Origin: Bacteroidaceae bacterium
GTDB lineage: Bacteria > Bacteroidota > Bacteroidia > Bacteroidales > Bacteroidaceae
DNA length: 64,000 nt
Direction of reading: 5' to 3'
Assembly: GCA_024398785.1 (NCBI GenBank)
Contig: JAKSIO010000011.1
Location: forward strand, 1 to 64,000
Shown in pieces: positions 33,844-42,454 of the stretch. How positions within the stretch are numbered: position 1 is the first letter of the stretch; each line of letters opens with the position of its first letter. The notes beneath the pieces are model-generated. The model was not told the origin of the DNA, ran no database searches, and saw only the letters and a list, made by a program, of their open reading frames with translations. A program made the position numbers and the translations under genes.

Positions 33844-35118
33844 TTACTTGTTTATTGCTTCCTTGATGCAATCCACTATGTAGCATACGTCATCATCAGT
33901 TACATACGGACCTGCTGGCAGACAGAAGCCCACCTTGAACAAATCTTCCTCTATGCCGTTTGTATAGACCGATGCCTCCGCATAAACAGGTTGCTTATGC
34001 ATTGGCTTCCAAAGCGGACGGCACTCCACCTTCTTTGCCAGCATGAACACGCGCAGAGCCTCTACGTTATCGTTAGGTTGGCAGTCCGTTGTTGCGCTAT
34101 CAACAGCGTGAATAACTCCTGCAGCACCACCAACAGCAGTCTTAATAACTTCCCTGTATGCATTTTCCTGACCTTTCACATGCACATCCTTGTCAATTGT
34201 TGCAGCACAAAGCCAGAAGTTGGCATCGTAACGTTCATCTGCAGGTTGCTTGTGCATTTGTATGCCCTTCACACCCTTAAACAGTTCCTCATAGAGAGCC
34301 TGCACATGTTTGTGGTGATCAATATGGTCATTGAGCACAGTCATCTGACCACGGCCTATGCCGGCGCAGATATTGCTCATACGGTAATTGTAACCAATGG
34401 CAGTATGCTGGTAGTAAGGATACGCATCGCGGGCCTGGGTGGCGTACCACATAATGTTGTTGGCATCATCGGCACCACGGCAAATCAGAGCGCCGCCACC
34501 CGATGTGGTAATCATCTTGTTACCGTTGAAACTCAGCACACCGTACTTGCCGAACGTGCCAAGCACCTGGCCGTCAAAACGGCTGCCCATGCCCTCGGCG
34601 GCATCCTCAATAACCGGAATTCCGTACTTGTCTGCAATTGCCATAATGCGGGCGCAGTCATACGGCATGCCGTACAAGGCCACCGGCACAATAGCCTTGG
34701 GGTACTTGCCAGTCACAGCCTTGCGGTCCAGAATAGCCTTCTCCAACAGTTCCGGATCCATATTCCATGTTGTAGGCTCAGAACCTATGAACACCGGCTT
34801 TGCTCCCAGATACGTGATTGGATGGCTCGATGCGCAGAAAGTAAAACTCTGCACACACACCTCATCACCGGGACCAACGCCGCAGTTCAGCAATGCCAGA
34901 TGCACTGCAGCCGTACCTGCGCTAAGGCAAACCACCTTGCGGTCCAACCTGCTGCCATCATTGACAAAGTTGGCCAAATCCTGCTCAAACGCATTCACAT
35001 TAGGTCCCATTGGCACCACCCAATTGGTGTCAAACGCCTCTTTCACATATTTCTGTTCAGCACCATCTTCACTCATGTGCGCCAGGCACAGATATATCAT
35101 CTTACGTTCTTCTGACAT
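33844..35118 (-). CDS. DegT/DnrJ/EryC1-family PLP aminotransferase
   Basis: About 424 residues; a sugar aminotransferase-type enzyme that transfers an amino group from glutamate to a keto-sugar nucleotide. FCASSHPITYLGAKPVFIGSEP and the PLP-binding GVLSFNGNKMITTSGGGALI (Lys in the NGNKM segment), plus YNYRMSNICAGIGRGQM, fit the family closely. I use the ATG at 35118; a TTG six codons upstream is in frame. A TAATTTTG promoter box lies 37 bases upstream, making this the first gene of a four-gene operon beside the capsule locus. Confidence 0.9.
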   Translation of the reverse strand: MSEERKMIYLCLAHMSEDGAEQKYVKEAFDTNWVVPMGPNVNAFEQDLANFVNDGSRLDRKVVCLSAGTAAVHLALLNCGVGPGDEVCVQSFTFCASSHPITYLGAKPVFIGSEPTTWNMDPELLEKAILDRKAVTGKYPKAIVPVALYGMPYDCARIMAIADKYGIPVIEDAAEGMGSRFDGQVLGTFGKYGVLSFNGNKMITTSGGGALICRGADDANNIMWYATQARDAYPYYQHTAIGYNYRMSNICAGIGRGQMTVLNDHIDHHKHVQALYEELFKGVKGIQMHKQPADERYDANFWLCAATIDKDVHVKGQENAYREVIKTAVGGAAGVIHAVDSATTDCQPNDNVEALRVFMLAKKVECRPLWKPMHKQPVYAEASVYTNGIEEDLFKVGFCLPAGPYVTDDDVCYIVDCIKEAINK

Positions 35119-35155
35119 AATATATTGTTGTTTCAATTTTTTCTCTTGCCATATG

Positions 35156-35163
35156 CAAAATTA
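35156..35163 (-). promoter_or_regulatory. -7 promoter box of the aminotransferase operon
   Basis: TAATTTTG on the minus strand matches TAnnTTTG. It separates this operon from the capsule genes upstream. Confidence 0.65.
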
Positions 35164-35206
35164 ATCATAAAGCGCTTAGGACATAAGACTTTACTGCAGG
35201 TACCAT

Positions 35207-36055
35207 TTACACCCCGCTGTTTGATCTGTGGAACATACGTTTTAAATGCCGATTTACCATTTGAAAAAAGAACATAATGTAAAAAGATAAAAAAGCTGGC
35301 AAAGCCCTTGACCCTACCAGTTTTTTAAGTTCTACATGAAATTCCATTTTATGATTTCTATGTAACACCAATAGTAATTCTTTGTAACCGTTTTCATTAT
35401 ATTTAAGATTATGCTTCTGTACAAAATTCCATTTCCTCAGTGCCACAGCATATCTCTGGCTCCACTCTGACATAGTACTACATCCTCCAGATACCAATGA
35501 ATTTTCTCTCTCCGTAAGAACATACAATATGGTATTGAATACAGCAATTTTGTTTGCATAATACCCAGACAAAAAGGAAAAATAGACATCATTTGAATAA
35601 TGCACTTCATCAAATCTTATGTTGTTATCCAATATCAAAGACCGTTTGAAAAACTTTCCCCATAATGAAGGCATACCGTATCTTAATGCAGATTCGTCTC
35701 CATTTTTAAAATATGTAGTGAAACAACTTTCAAAATTATACCTGTTTGAAGGCACTGCAATATTATCAGACATCACGGTTCTATTATAGAAAAAAAGGAT
35801 ATCCTCCTCTCTTTCAGCTACCATATCAAAAACACAGTCTGCATTATCTTCAAGAAAATCATCAGAATCAACAAACAGCAACCATTTCCCGTTAGCTTTG
35901 GCCAAGCCTTGATTTCTTGCCCAACCTGCACCTATTTGCTCATGGTCTCTTATTACTATCACTTCCGTATCATTACGTTTTGGAATAGATGCAACGCAAC
36001 GTTGCAACAATTTCTCCGGTCCAAAATGCGGAATAATGACAGAAAAATTAATCAT
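35207..36055 (-). CDS. Glycosyltransferase family 2
   Basis: About 282 residues. The GT-A fold begins MINFSVIIPHFGPEKLLQRC and has the DSDD metal/nucleotide motif in WLLFVDSDDFLEDNAD. A C-terminal amphipathic or membrane-associated stretch (LPAFLSFYIMFFFQMVNRHL) may anchor it to the inner membrane. An ORF starting at 36193 would overlap the preceding GT32 gene by 121 bases; the ATG at 36055 lies 17 bases after that gene and at the domain start. It is the last gene of the capsule run. Confidence 0.88.
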   Translation of the reverse strand: MINFSVIIPHFGPEKLLQRCVASIPKRNDTEVIVIRDHEQIGAGWARNQGLAKANGKWLLFVDSDDFLEDNADCVFDMVAEREEDILFFYNRTVMSDNIAVPSNRYNFESCFTTYFKNGDESALRYGMPSLWGKFFKRSLILDNNIRFDEVHYSNDVYFSFLSGYYANKIAVFNTILYVLTERENSLVSGGCSTMSEWSQRYAVALRKWNFVQKHNLKYNENGYKELLLVLHRNHKMEFHVELKKLVGSRALPAFLSFYIMFFFQMVNRHLKRMFHRSNSGV

Positions 36056-36072
36056 AATTCTATCGAGACCAC

Positions 36073-36858
36073 TCATTTTCCAAGTCTCATGACAAGTTTG
36101 TGCTTCAAATTCCATAAATCCAATATAAAAAACTTGGTTTTTGAGGACCTGCCAAAAATGGCATTTAGAATTTTTATGGGCAAACCGACCCATGCATTTG
36201 CAAAATGATGTATGCTATATGTATTTTGTGTTAGTTTAAGCACCAATCTGTTTTTAGTTTCTATTGGGCTGAACCAATCATTCGGAAACACGTTAATTAT
36301 TTTATCTGATTTGTCATAGTCTTGAATTGAAGAAATTTCTTTGATAATACAACCGTTCTGCCTATAAACCTGACGCATTACCACAGGCAGGATGCCCGTA
36401 TTCATGCTGCCATCAGAATTGACAAAATGCCTTCCCTCATAATAATCCAGCATTATTTGCATAAGAGGATGATGAGCAACTGCACCAATGGTTGCAGCTT
36501 CAAAATACCTGGCAAATTCATAGCCTATCACAAGGGGCAGATTCAGAAGGTCATCAAACGAACGCAGTACCTCCACATCGGAATCCAAATAAAAACCGCC
36601 ATAATTATACAGTGCGTAAAACCTAATATAATCTGCAGCAAAAGCATATTTTTTCTTTTCAAAAGCTTCTTTTACCCATACCTGCGAATTTATATCAAAG
36701 CGATTGGTGTCCCATAACATAATTTCATAGTCCGGTAATACCCTTCTCCAACTTTCAATACATCTACGGATCTTATGTGGATATCTATCGCCACTAAGCC
36801 AGCACAAATGGATAATCTTAGGAATTCCTCCGTTCAATTGTATTTTGTCTACATCCAT
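36073..36858 (-). CDS. Glycosyltransferase family 32 (capsular)
   Basis: A 261-residue GT32 (Gly_transf_sug) enzyme. IPKIIHLCWLSGDRYP (12-27) is the family start and YLDSDVEVLRSFDDLL (about 96-111) holds the DXD motif that binds the metal and sugar nucleotide. It is paralogous to the GT32 at 56.7-57.4 kb. The C-terminus is basic and hydrophobic, suggesting membrane association. Confidence 0.9.
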   Translation of the reverse strand: MDVDKIQLNGGIPKIIHLCWLSGDRYPHKIRRCIESWRRVLPDYEIMLWDTNRFDINSQVWVKEAFEKKKYAFAADYIRFYALYNYGGFYLDSDVEVLRSFDDLLNLPLVIGYEFARYFEAATIGAVAHHPLMQIMLDYYEGRHFVNSDGSMNTGILPVVMRQVYRQNGCIIKEISSIQDYDKSDKIINVFPNDWFSPIETKNRLVLKLTQNTYSIHHFANAWVGLPIKILNAIFGRSSKTKFFILDLWNLKHKLVMRLGK

Positions 36859-36872
36859 AACTCAATCAAGTT

Positions 36873-37135
36873 TCAATTGCAAGCTGGTTGAAAATGTTTT
36901 ATTACATTGTACTTTCCTTTTACCAACCTGGTAAAGTCATCTATGTCATCAGAAATGTCTTTCTCCTTATTCATATACTTCATAGTTTTAGATTCTGCAA
37001 AATAATCAATTTCATCTAAACATCTTTCAGCACAGAGGCAACAGAACACATAGGTCTTACCATCTGCTGGCATAATTATAATACAAGGAAAAGCGACCAC
37101 TGATTTTTGAACGTCTGCAAAGCCATGACTGGTAA
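36873..37135 (-). pseudogene. Orphan 3' gene remnant
   Basis: From the last upstream in-frame stop (about 37135) the frame is open to 36873 and encodes about 85 residues (VTSHGFADVQKSVVAFPCII ... GKYNVIKHFQPACN). It ends 14 bases before the GT32 start codon, as a normal operon gene would, but has no proper beginning. I do not recognise the family. It looks like the tail of a gene whose front was deleted together with the back of the neighbouring ATP-grasp gene. Confidence 0.4.
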
Positions 37136-37168
37136 CTTATTATTCCACCAAAAATGGCTGATAAAGAG

Positions 37169-37612
37169 TCACGAAGAAGTAACACAACAACCAATCTTGA
37201 TATTGTTTTCGTCAGCAGATAGATTTGACTTGAGAACAAACTTCTCAGGGAGACCACACCAAGCCTTTTTGAATTCATTGATATCAGTCCAATGTCCGAG
37301 CAAGGGTATTGTATAGCCAGGCCCAAGTCTTTTTTCAATATACTCTTTAAACAGCACCTTATCCGTAGCTTTGACTATCTCTTCATAATGCCAGTTGAAT
37401 GCGTACCACTGAATCTTTTCGCTGAATGTATGGGGATTGTCCAAGTCAAACGAGTACCCCATGTGCTGACGGAACAATTTCATATCAGCTTTCTTCAGCT
37501 TATTTTGCGTGAACTGATCAAAACGGCGGAACAAGTTACCAAAATAAAGCCTATATGCTATTTTGAATAAAATCGGGAACCGTTCCTTGAACTTATATAT
37601 ATTCATATTCAT
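37169..37612 (-). pseudogene. Truncated TupA-like ATP-grasp gene
   Basis: 148 codons matching only the N-terminal half of the ATP-grasp protein at 40.4-41.3 kb. Aligned landmarks are HMGYSFDLDNPHTFSEKIQW against VMGYELDLDNPKTFNEKIQW, and LPEKFVLKSNLSADENN against LPNEFVLKSNMSFGGNN. Similarity stops at about 37190 and the frame ends soon after, so the ATP-binding and catalytic parts are missing. The start ATG overlaps the SDR stop (ATGA), showing that the 5' junction is native. Confidence 0.8.
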
Positions 37613-38382
37613 CTTACACTGAATCCTCCATCCACAAACAAATTGGTTCCAGTAACCCATCTTGAAGCATCACTCAGCAGGTAGATGCAGGCATTCGCGA
37701 TATCAGAGGTTTCACCAAGTCCGAGCAGGTGTTGAGCCTCAAGAGCTGCACGCTTCTCAGGGTCTTTCATGTGAGGAAGATTCATATTGATTGGCGTACA
37801 GATAGCACCTGGCGAAATCGAGTTTACACGCACGTTCTTGCGGGCAAGTTCACAAGCCAGATGCTTTGCAAGATTCAAAAGTGCAGCTTTGGTCATTCCG
37901 TAAGTACCCTTACCTGTCTCTCCAAAGCTTCCTGCTACAGACGAGAAGAAGACAATGCTGCCACCTTCTTTTGACAGATTACCCATCTTGCAGCATTCCT
38001 GCGCAAGGAAATAACCTGTATAGACATTGACGTGGAAGAACTTGTCCAATTCCTCAGGCTTTGTCAGTTTGAACAGATTGGTAGTAGAAATGCCGGCACA
38101 ATTCAACAGTCCGTTGATACGGCCAACCTTCGCCACTGCCTCTTTGATAATCTCGCCAACACGCTCATACTCCAACAGGTTGACCGAAGCCCAATAATGT
38201 TCCTCAGGTCTTTCAACCATAGTCATTGTCTCCTTCAAGCCTTCTTCGTTCAAGTCAAGAAGTATGAGCTTTGCTCCCATTTTGGAGCAGCTTATCGCAC
38301 ATTGACGGGCGATTCCCGAAGCTGCTCCGGAAATCACCACCACCTTATTTTCAAGTGAAAACGGATTGAACATATCATTCAT
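37609..38382 (-). CDS. Short-chain dehydrogenase/reductase
   Basis: About 257 residues of the SDR family. The cofactor motif is SGAASGIA, then the NCAGIS motif, the catalytic Ser in FFSSVAGS and YGMTKAALL with the Tyr/Lys pair. FVDGG near the end matches FabG-like enzymes. It lies directly after an ACP-KAS III pair, so reduction of a 3-ketoacyl-ACP is the simplest role; a keto-sugar is the alternative. The start is at 38382 or 38373, both ATG. Confidence 0.85.
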   Translation of the reverse strand: MNDMFNPFSLENKVVVISGAASGIARQCAISCSKMGAKLILLDLNEEGLKETMTMVERPEEHYWASVNLLEYERVGEIIKEAVAKVGRINGLLNCAGISTTNLFKLTKPEELDKFFHVNVYTGYFLAQECCKMGNLSKEGGSIVFFSSVAGSFGETGKGTYGMTKAALLNLAKHLACELARKNVRVNSISPGAICTPINMNLPHMKDPEKRAALEAQHLLGLGETSDIANACIYLLSDASRWVTGTNLFVDGGFSVR

Positions 38383-39529
38383 CTTTATTAGGGTGGGTAT
38401 CAGATTCCTCACTTATACCCTCGATAGGCGTGTATTCTCTGCGAAGTGATTCATCTACAGGCTGACCTTCACAAACCTCCACTATCTCCGAAATCTTGGT
38501 ATCCACAAACGAAGCGATAGCTGAAGCCCAGGTCATACCAACGCCAAAGGCACTAAGCATAAGCGTCTTCTGACCTTCCATCTTTCCACGAAGCTCACTC
38601 ACGATAGTAAGCGGAACACTCACGGAAGAGGTGTTGCCGAACTTCTCGATAGTGTGAGGAATCTTCTCCAAATCCAGCTTCATCTTCTTGGCTAGATAGC
38701 TGTTGATGAAGTTGTTTGCTTGATGGAACACAATGTAGTCAAGATCTTCGACTGTCTTACCGCTTTCGGCAAGGGTTTTCTTCAGGTCACGCGGAATCTC
38801 TCGGATTACGAAATTGAACACATCGCCACCCTTCATATACCCCTGCTCCTCGGAACGCATATTGCCGTACTCGTCAACCACACGCTCTTTCAGAGTCTCA
38901 GGAGTGGAAGGATGACGGTAACCGCCAGCCTTTATCATAATAAGGTCAGCACGTGATCCGTCCGAATTCAGTGAAAAAGTTGTCTCGCCAAACTTTTCGT
39001 TCCTTTCAACAAGAGCAGCCACACCACCATCACCAAAAATGAAAGCGGAACGCCTGTCACGAGGACCATACACCTTGCTTCGGGTCTCACCGTCAAGTAT
39101 CAAAGCCTTACGCAAACCTGATGACTGCATCATAGAATAGACAACACTCATTCCATATATGAATGCTGAACAACCAAGATTGATGTCAAACGCAACGCAC
39201 GAATTAGACAGTCCAAGTCTGTGCTGCAATGTGCACGCTGTGGCCGGCATACGGTAGTCCTGAGTCTGGCTGATAAACACCAACAAGTCAATCTCTGAAC
39301 GGTCAACATCGTTATCTGCAAACAATTTCTGGGCAGCAGCAAAACAAAGGTCTGACGAACAGGTGGCAGCATCGGCAAAACGTCTTTCATACACACCCAC
39401 CTTTTCCACCACCTCATTTACCTGATCCTGCGGAAAGAACTCTGTGTATTTGAGATTTTCAATCACATGAGAAGGCACAGCACCAGCCATTGCACTGATG
39501 CCTACGCCTCTGAACTTCATTACTGCCAT
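38375..39529 (-). CDS. 3-oxoacyl-ACP synthase III-like condensing enzyme
   Basis: A 384-residue KAS III-type thiolase-fold enzyme. The catalytic Cys is in INLGCSAFIYG (about 120), His in IVFHQANNFI and Asn in KFGNTSSVSVP, completing a Cys-His-Asn triad. It would condense an acyl-CoA with malonyl-ACP. Gene order acyltransferase, ACP, KAS III, SDR inside a capsule locus indicates a dedicated acyl-group supply rather than general fatty-acid synthesis. It is about 30-50 residues longer than typical FabH, with a C-terminal extension. Confidence 0.87.
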   Translation of the reverse strand: MAVMKFRGVGISAMAGAVPSHVIENLKYTEFFPQDQVNEVVEKVGVYERRFADAATCSSDLCFAAAQKLFADNDVDRSEIDLLVFISQTQDYRMPATACTLQHRLGLSNSCVAFDINLGCSAFIYGMSVVYSMMQSSGLRKALILDGETRSKVYGPRDRRSAFIFGDGGVAALVERNEKFGETTFSLNSDGSRADLIMIKAGGYRHPSTPETLKERVVDEYGNMRSEEQGYMKGGDVFNFVIREIPRDLKKTLAESGKTVEDLDYIVFHQANNFINSYLAKKMKLDLEKIPHTIEKFGNTSSVSVPLTIVSELRGKMEGQKTLMLSAFGVGMTWASAIASFVDTKISEIVEVCEGQPVDESLRREYTPIEGISEESDTHPNKDE

Positions 39530-39532
39530 ATC

Positions 39533-39748
39533 TTATTTCTTGGTGCAAGCTTCATAAACAGCCTGAACGGTTCTGAGTTTCTTGAAATCAGCCATTTCCA
39601 TCTGAGTGTCGTACTTCTCATCCATCATAGCTATTACAGAGAGATATGCGATTGAACTCCACTCTTCATAATTGCGGAACTCATCTTCCATCTTTATTTC
39701 ATTTTCCCGTTCAAGTGCTTCAGCAAATAATTCTATAAATTCTTCCAT
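39533..39748 (-). CDS. Acyl carrier protein-like
   Basis: 71 residues, acidic, of ACP length. The phosphopantetheine site is probably the second Ser in EEWSSIAYLS; the usual Asp-Ser-Leu reads Ser-Ser-Ile, so the conserved Asp is replaced. It lies 3 bases before the KAS III gene and probably carries the acyl chain for it. Confidence 0.75.
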   Translation of the reverse strand: MEEFIELFAEALERENEIKMEDEFRNYEEWSSIAYLSVIAMMDEKYDTQMEMADFKKLRTVQAVYEACTKK

Positions 39749-39776
39749 TGTTAATTAATTAATGGTTTATTATTTT

Positions 39777-40421
39777 TTAATCGATATCAACTTTCTTTGC
39801 AGGATTGCCCATATAGAGTGCTCCGTCCTTGACCTTTCTCAATACGAATGTGCCTGCTCCAAAACGATTCCCGTTACCAATTTTTATGGTCTGAGAAGCA
39901 AAACATCTGGCCCCAAAGAAATTCTTGTCACCTATGGTAACCTGACCGGAAATTCTTGTTTCTGGGAACATCACATTGTAATTTCCCAGAATCACATCGT
40001 GGCCAAAGCTTACACATCCATTGAGGATATTGAAATCGCCCATATGTATATTGCAACTCATTCTGCACCCAAAGGTAATGATATTTCCCTTACCCATCAC
40101 CACCGACTCCTTATCAAAGAAGAAGCAGTTAGGTGCAATCAGGTTAGGAAACTCCACATTGGGATTTGTAATCTTTGACGATATCGTCTCAAGAAACTTC
40201 ACGTTTCCTATGGCGATAACCACACTGATGGGCTTATCCCAAGTATTCAAGGCATCGATGTTTCCAAGCACCTCACCATATTTGCATGTGGTACCCACTT
40301 CAACACCATCATCGAAGAAGCCTATCAGCTTCCATGTAGGCTCCTTGCGATTGATATGTTCTATCAAGCACGCCACCTCGTGGCCGAAACCACCAAAACC
40401 ATAAATTGCTATTTCTTTCAT
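39777..40421 (-). CDS. NeuD/PglD-family sugar O/N-acyltransferase
   Basis: 214 residues. A Rossmann-like N-terminal domain (IAIYGFGGFGHEVACLI) is followed by a left-handed beta-helix with hexapeptide repeats (GKGNIITFGCRMSCNIHMGD, TIGDKNFFGARCF). NeuD/PglD proteins transfer acyl groups to sugars or sugar nucleotides. Followed by ACP, KAS III and SDR genes, it may take its acyl group from the dedicated ACP. Its start overlaps the ATP-grasp stop by one base (TAATG). Confidence 0.85.
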   Translation of the reverse strand: MKEIAIYGFGGFGHEVACLIEHINRKEPTWKLIGFFDDGVEVGTTCKYGEVLGNIDALNTWDKPISVVIAIGNVKFLETISSKITNPNVEFPNLIAPNCFFFDKESVVMGKGNIITFGCRMSCNIHMGDFNILNGCVSFGHDVILGNYNVMFPETRISGQVTIGDKNFFGARCFASQTIKIGNGNRFGAGTFVLRKVKDGALYMGNPAKKVDID

Positions 40422-41314
40422 TATCTCCTTGTTAATCTAAATTGTTTGCCCAGTTCTTCATCAAATGATGCCGGAGTAAACTTACGATGTCCGTCTCCAG
40501 AATCAAAGGTTAATTCAGAAAGGTAAATGTCTTCACCGATGTTGAAAAAATCAACTCTCACAAAAGGAAAACCTGCCGAAAGTTTCTTGGCAATTTCCAG
40601 CATTTCTTCAAACCTTTGAGGCTTCTCTATTTTAACGGATTTGTAATCTGCGTATTTTACATCTATGAAATTCCAATCCATATCATAGAAAGATATTGCA
40701 GACCCACCTTTTTCAAAATGACCAGTTGCTACATATGCACAATAAGGCATACCATCAAAACAGAAAAACTTGTAATCATCAGGGCTGTGACCATCCTGTT
40801 TCAAGAACTCCTCCGCAATAATGCACGGAGTGCCATTATAGAACCTACAGCTGCAAGTGTTCATCATCGTATTATGAACATCAAGCCAGTTGCTCACATC
40901 GTTGAATATTTTTTCTTTCGCAGCAGACGCTTTATCTGAAACAAATATCAGATTATTCCCGCCGAATGACATATTTGATTTCAACACAAATTCATTTGGA
41001 AGATTATCCCACTCTTTTTTCAAGTCAGATACAGAATACCAATGACCATATAGTTTTGCTGTATATTTATCAGACCCGAGTTTGTCTTCTATATATTTTT
41101 TGAAAGTAAGCTTATTTGTAACAGTCGGGACTACAGGGTTATCATAGTACAGCTTATACCATTGTATTTTCTCATTGAATGTTTTAGGGTTATCCAAATC
41201 CAATTCATACCCCATTACTGTCTTGTATCTTTTCTTTACAACATATTTTAAGAGGAAATGAGGCCACTTTGCCTTAATAGGAAAGTATTTTCTAACAATC
41301 AATCGCATCTTCAT
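40421..41314 (-). CDS. TupA-like ATP-grasp protein
   Basis: A 297-residue ATP-grasp protein of the TupA (teichuronopeptide) family common in polysaccharide loci. VMGYELDLDNPKTFNEKIQW (about 34-53), the nucleotide-binding FVLKSNMSFGGNN, and the C-terminal VRVDFFNIGEDIYLSELTF segment are visible. Such proteins may attach amino acids or another carboxylate to glycans; this is inferred from the family. A truncated paralogue lies 3 kb downstream. Confidence 0.85.
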   Translation of the reverse strand: MKMRLIVRKYFPIKAKWPHFLLKYVVKKRYKTVMGYELDLDNPKTFNEKIQWYKLYYDNPVVPTVTNKLTFKKYIEDKLGSDKYTAKLYGHWYSVSDLKKEWDNLPNEFVLKSNMSFGGNNLIFVSDKASAAKEKIFNDVSNWLDVHNTMMNTCSCRFYNGTPCIIAEEFLKQDGHSPDDYKFFCFDGMPYCAYVATGHFEKGGSAISFYDMDWNFIDVKYADYKSVKIEKPQRFEEMLEIAKKLSAGFPFVRVDFFNIGEDIYLSELTFDSGDGHRKFTPASFDEELGKQFRLTRR

Positions 41315-41331
41315 AAATACTGAACTTTATA

Positions 41332-42450
41332 TTATTTATCAAAACCTGTCACATACTCCATAAACTCATTCTTAAGACCAATATGGTCAATATACTGATT
41401 TACCAACTGGCCCCAATTGCATTCAATGACAACCCATCCTTCATTCGTAAGGGCCATATCCCAACCAATGTACGGATGATCGGGCATTATTGTCAAATGC
41501 ATTTTCTTTACTGTAGAAACCAGTTCATCGTATCGTGGTATCTGCCACCCTTCGAACTTTACACCAGAATCGGGATGACATTCATAACGTCTTCCCATCT
41601 CGTCAATTCCACAGGTTGACAACCTACCAGTTGCGACATCGACATTAGCAAAAATGCCTCCATTACCGGCGTTATCCACAACAGATTCTTTTCTACCAGT
41701 TCTAAGAAAAGGTTTCATTCCATGGAAACCGGTTTTCTTGTTATTGAACGAATGAAATCTGACCGTGTTTACACTTGAACTATTCCAGACAGCCATTTCA
41801 ACACTTTGTTTTATTCGCTCTTCAACTACCCAAGAGCCTCCTTTTTCCATCAACAACTCAAAGATTTTTTTTGTCTCTTCTTCACTATTCGCAGAAGCTG
41901 CAAAAACGCCAAATCCCATTGAGGCGTCAAGAGGTTTCAAAATTAGTTCTCGAACTCTCAATGCCATATGGAGGAACTCATCGTAATTTCCAACATCATT
42001 GACCCTTATGACTTCTCGTTTGAAATACTGTTTTGCAAGGAGGTAGAAATTATACTTATCCTCTATTTCTTGATCATGTTTCTTACGAGATACGTACCTT
42101 CCCATAGTCATATACATATACTTATCCGTGATGAACGTTTTGCGCTTTTCATCATCACAGTCTGCCAATCCCATCAAAAAATATTCTTCAGGATTTGCCT
42201 TGCATACATGATAACAATGTTTGATATCTTTCTTCAAATTTGCTAGATCTGCTTTGTTACCAATTATATCTGGAGCGAATTTTTCAATTGCTTAATAAAG
42301 ACTTTTATTGTAACTATCTGTTCCTATGGCAACCAACAAATCATCGATATGGAGTCCATAGTACAATTCCGAAATCATTCTACTCGAACGAAACTTCTTG
42401 ATAAGATTCTTCTTTGAACAATGGGAAGGGGTAAATTTCATATTATTCAT
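41332..42450 (-). pseudogene. Sugar-transfer ATP-grasp gene with an in-frame stop
   Basis: An ATP-grasp gene (ATPgrasp_ST type) of 373 codons whose only visible defect is a TAA at 42292-42294. The 52 codons before the stop (MNNMKFTPSHCSKKNLIKKF ... DSYNKSLY) start 4 bases after the sugar-transferase gene. The frame continues unbroken after the stop (AIEKFAPDIIGNKADLANLK, then KKDIKHCYHVCKANPEEYF). Core motifs ELILKPLDASMGFGVF, SWVVEERI and PYIGWDMALTNEGWVVIECN are intact. A shortened product from a downstream start (such as the TTG at 42237) could retain most of the fold. Confidence 0.75.
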
Positions 42451-42454
42451 ACAT

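Noticed and set aside
33991..35115. A 374-codon plus-strand ORF
   Set aside because: It lies entirely antisense to the DegT-type aminotransferase, whose motifs are clear; its own product is Cys/His-rich with no recognisable domain.
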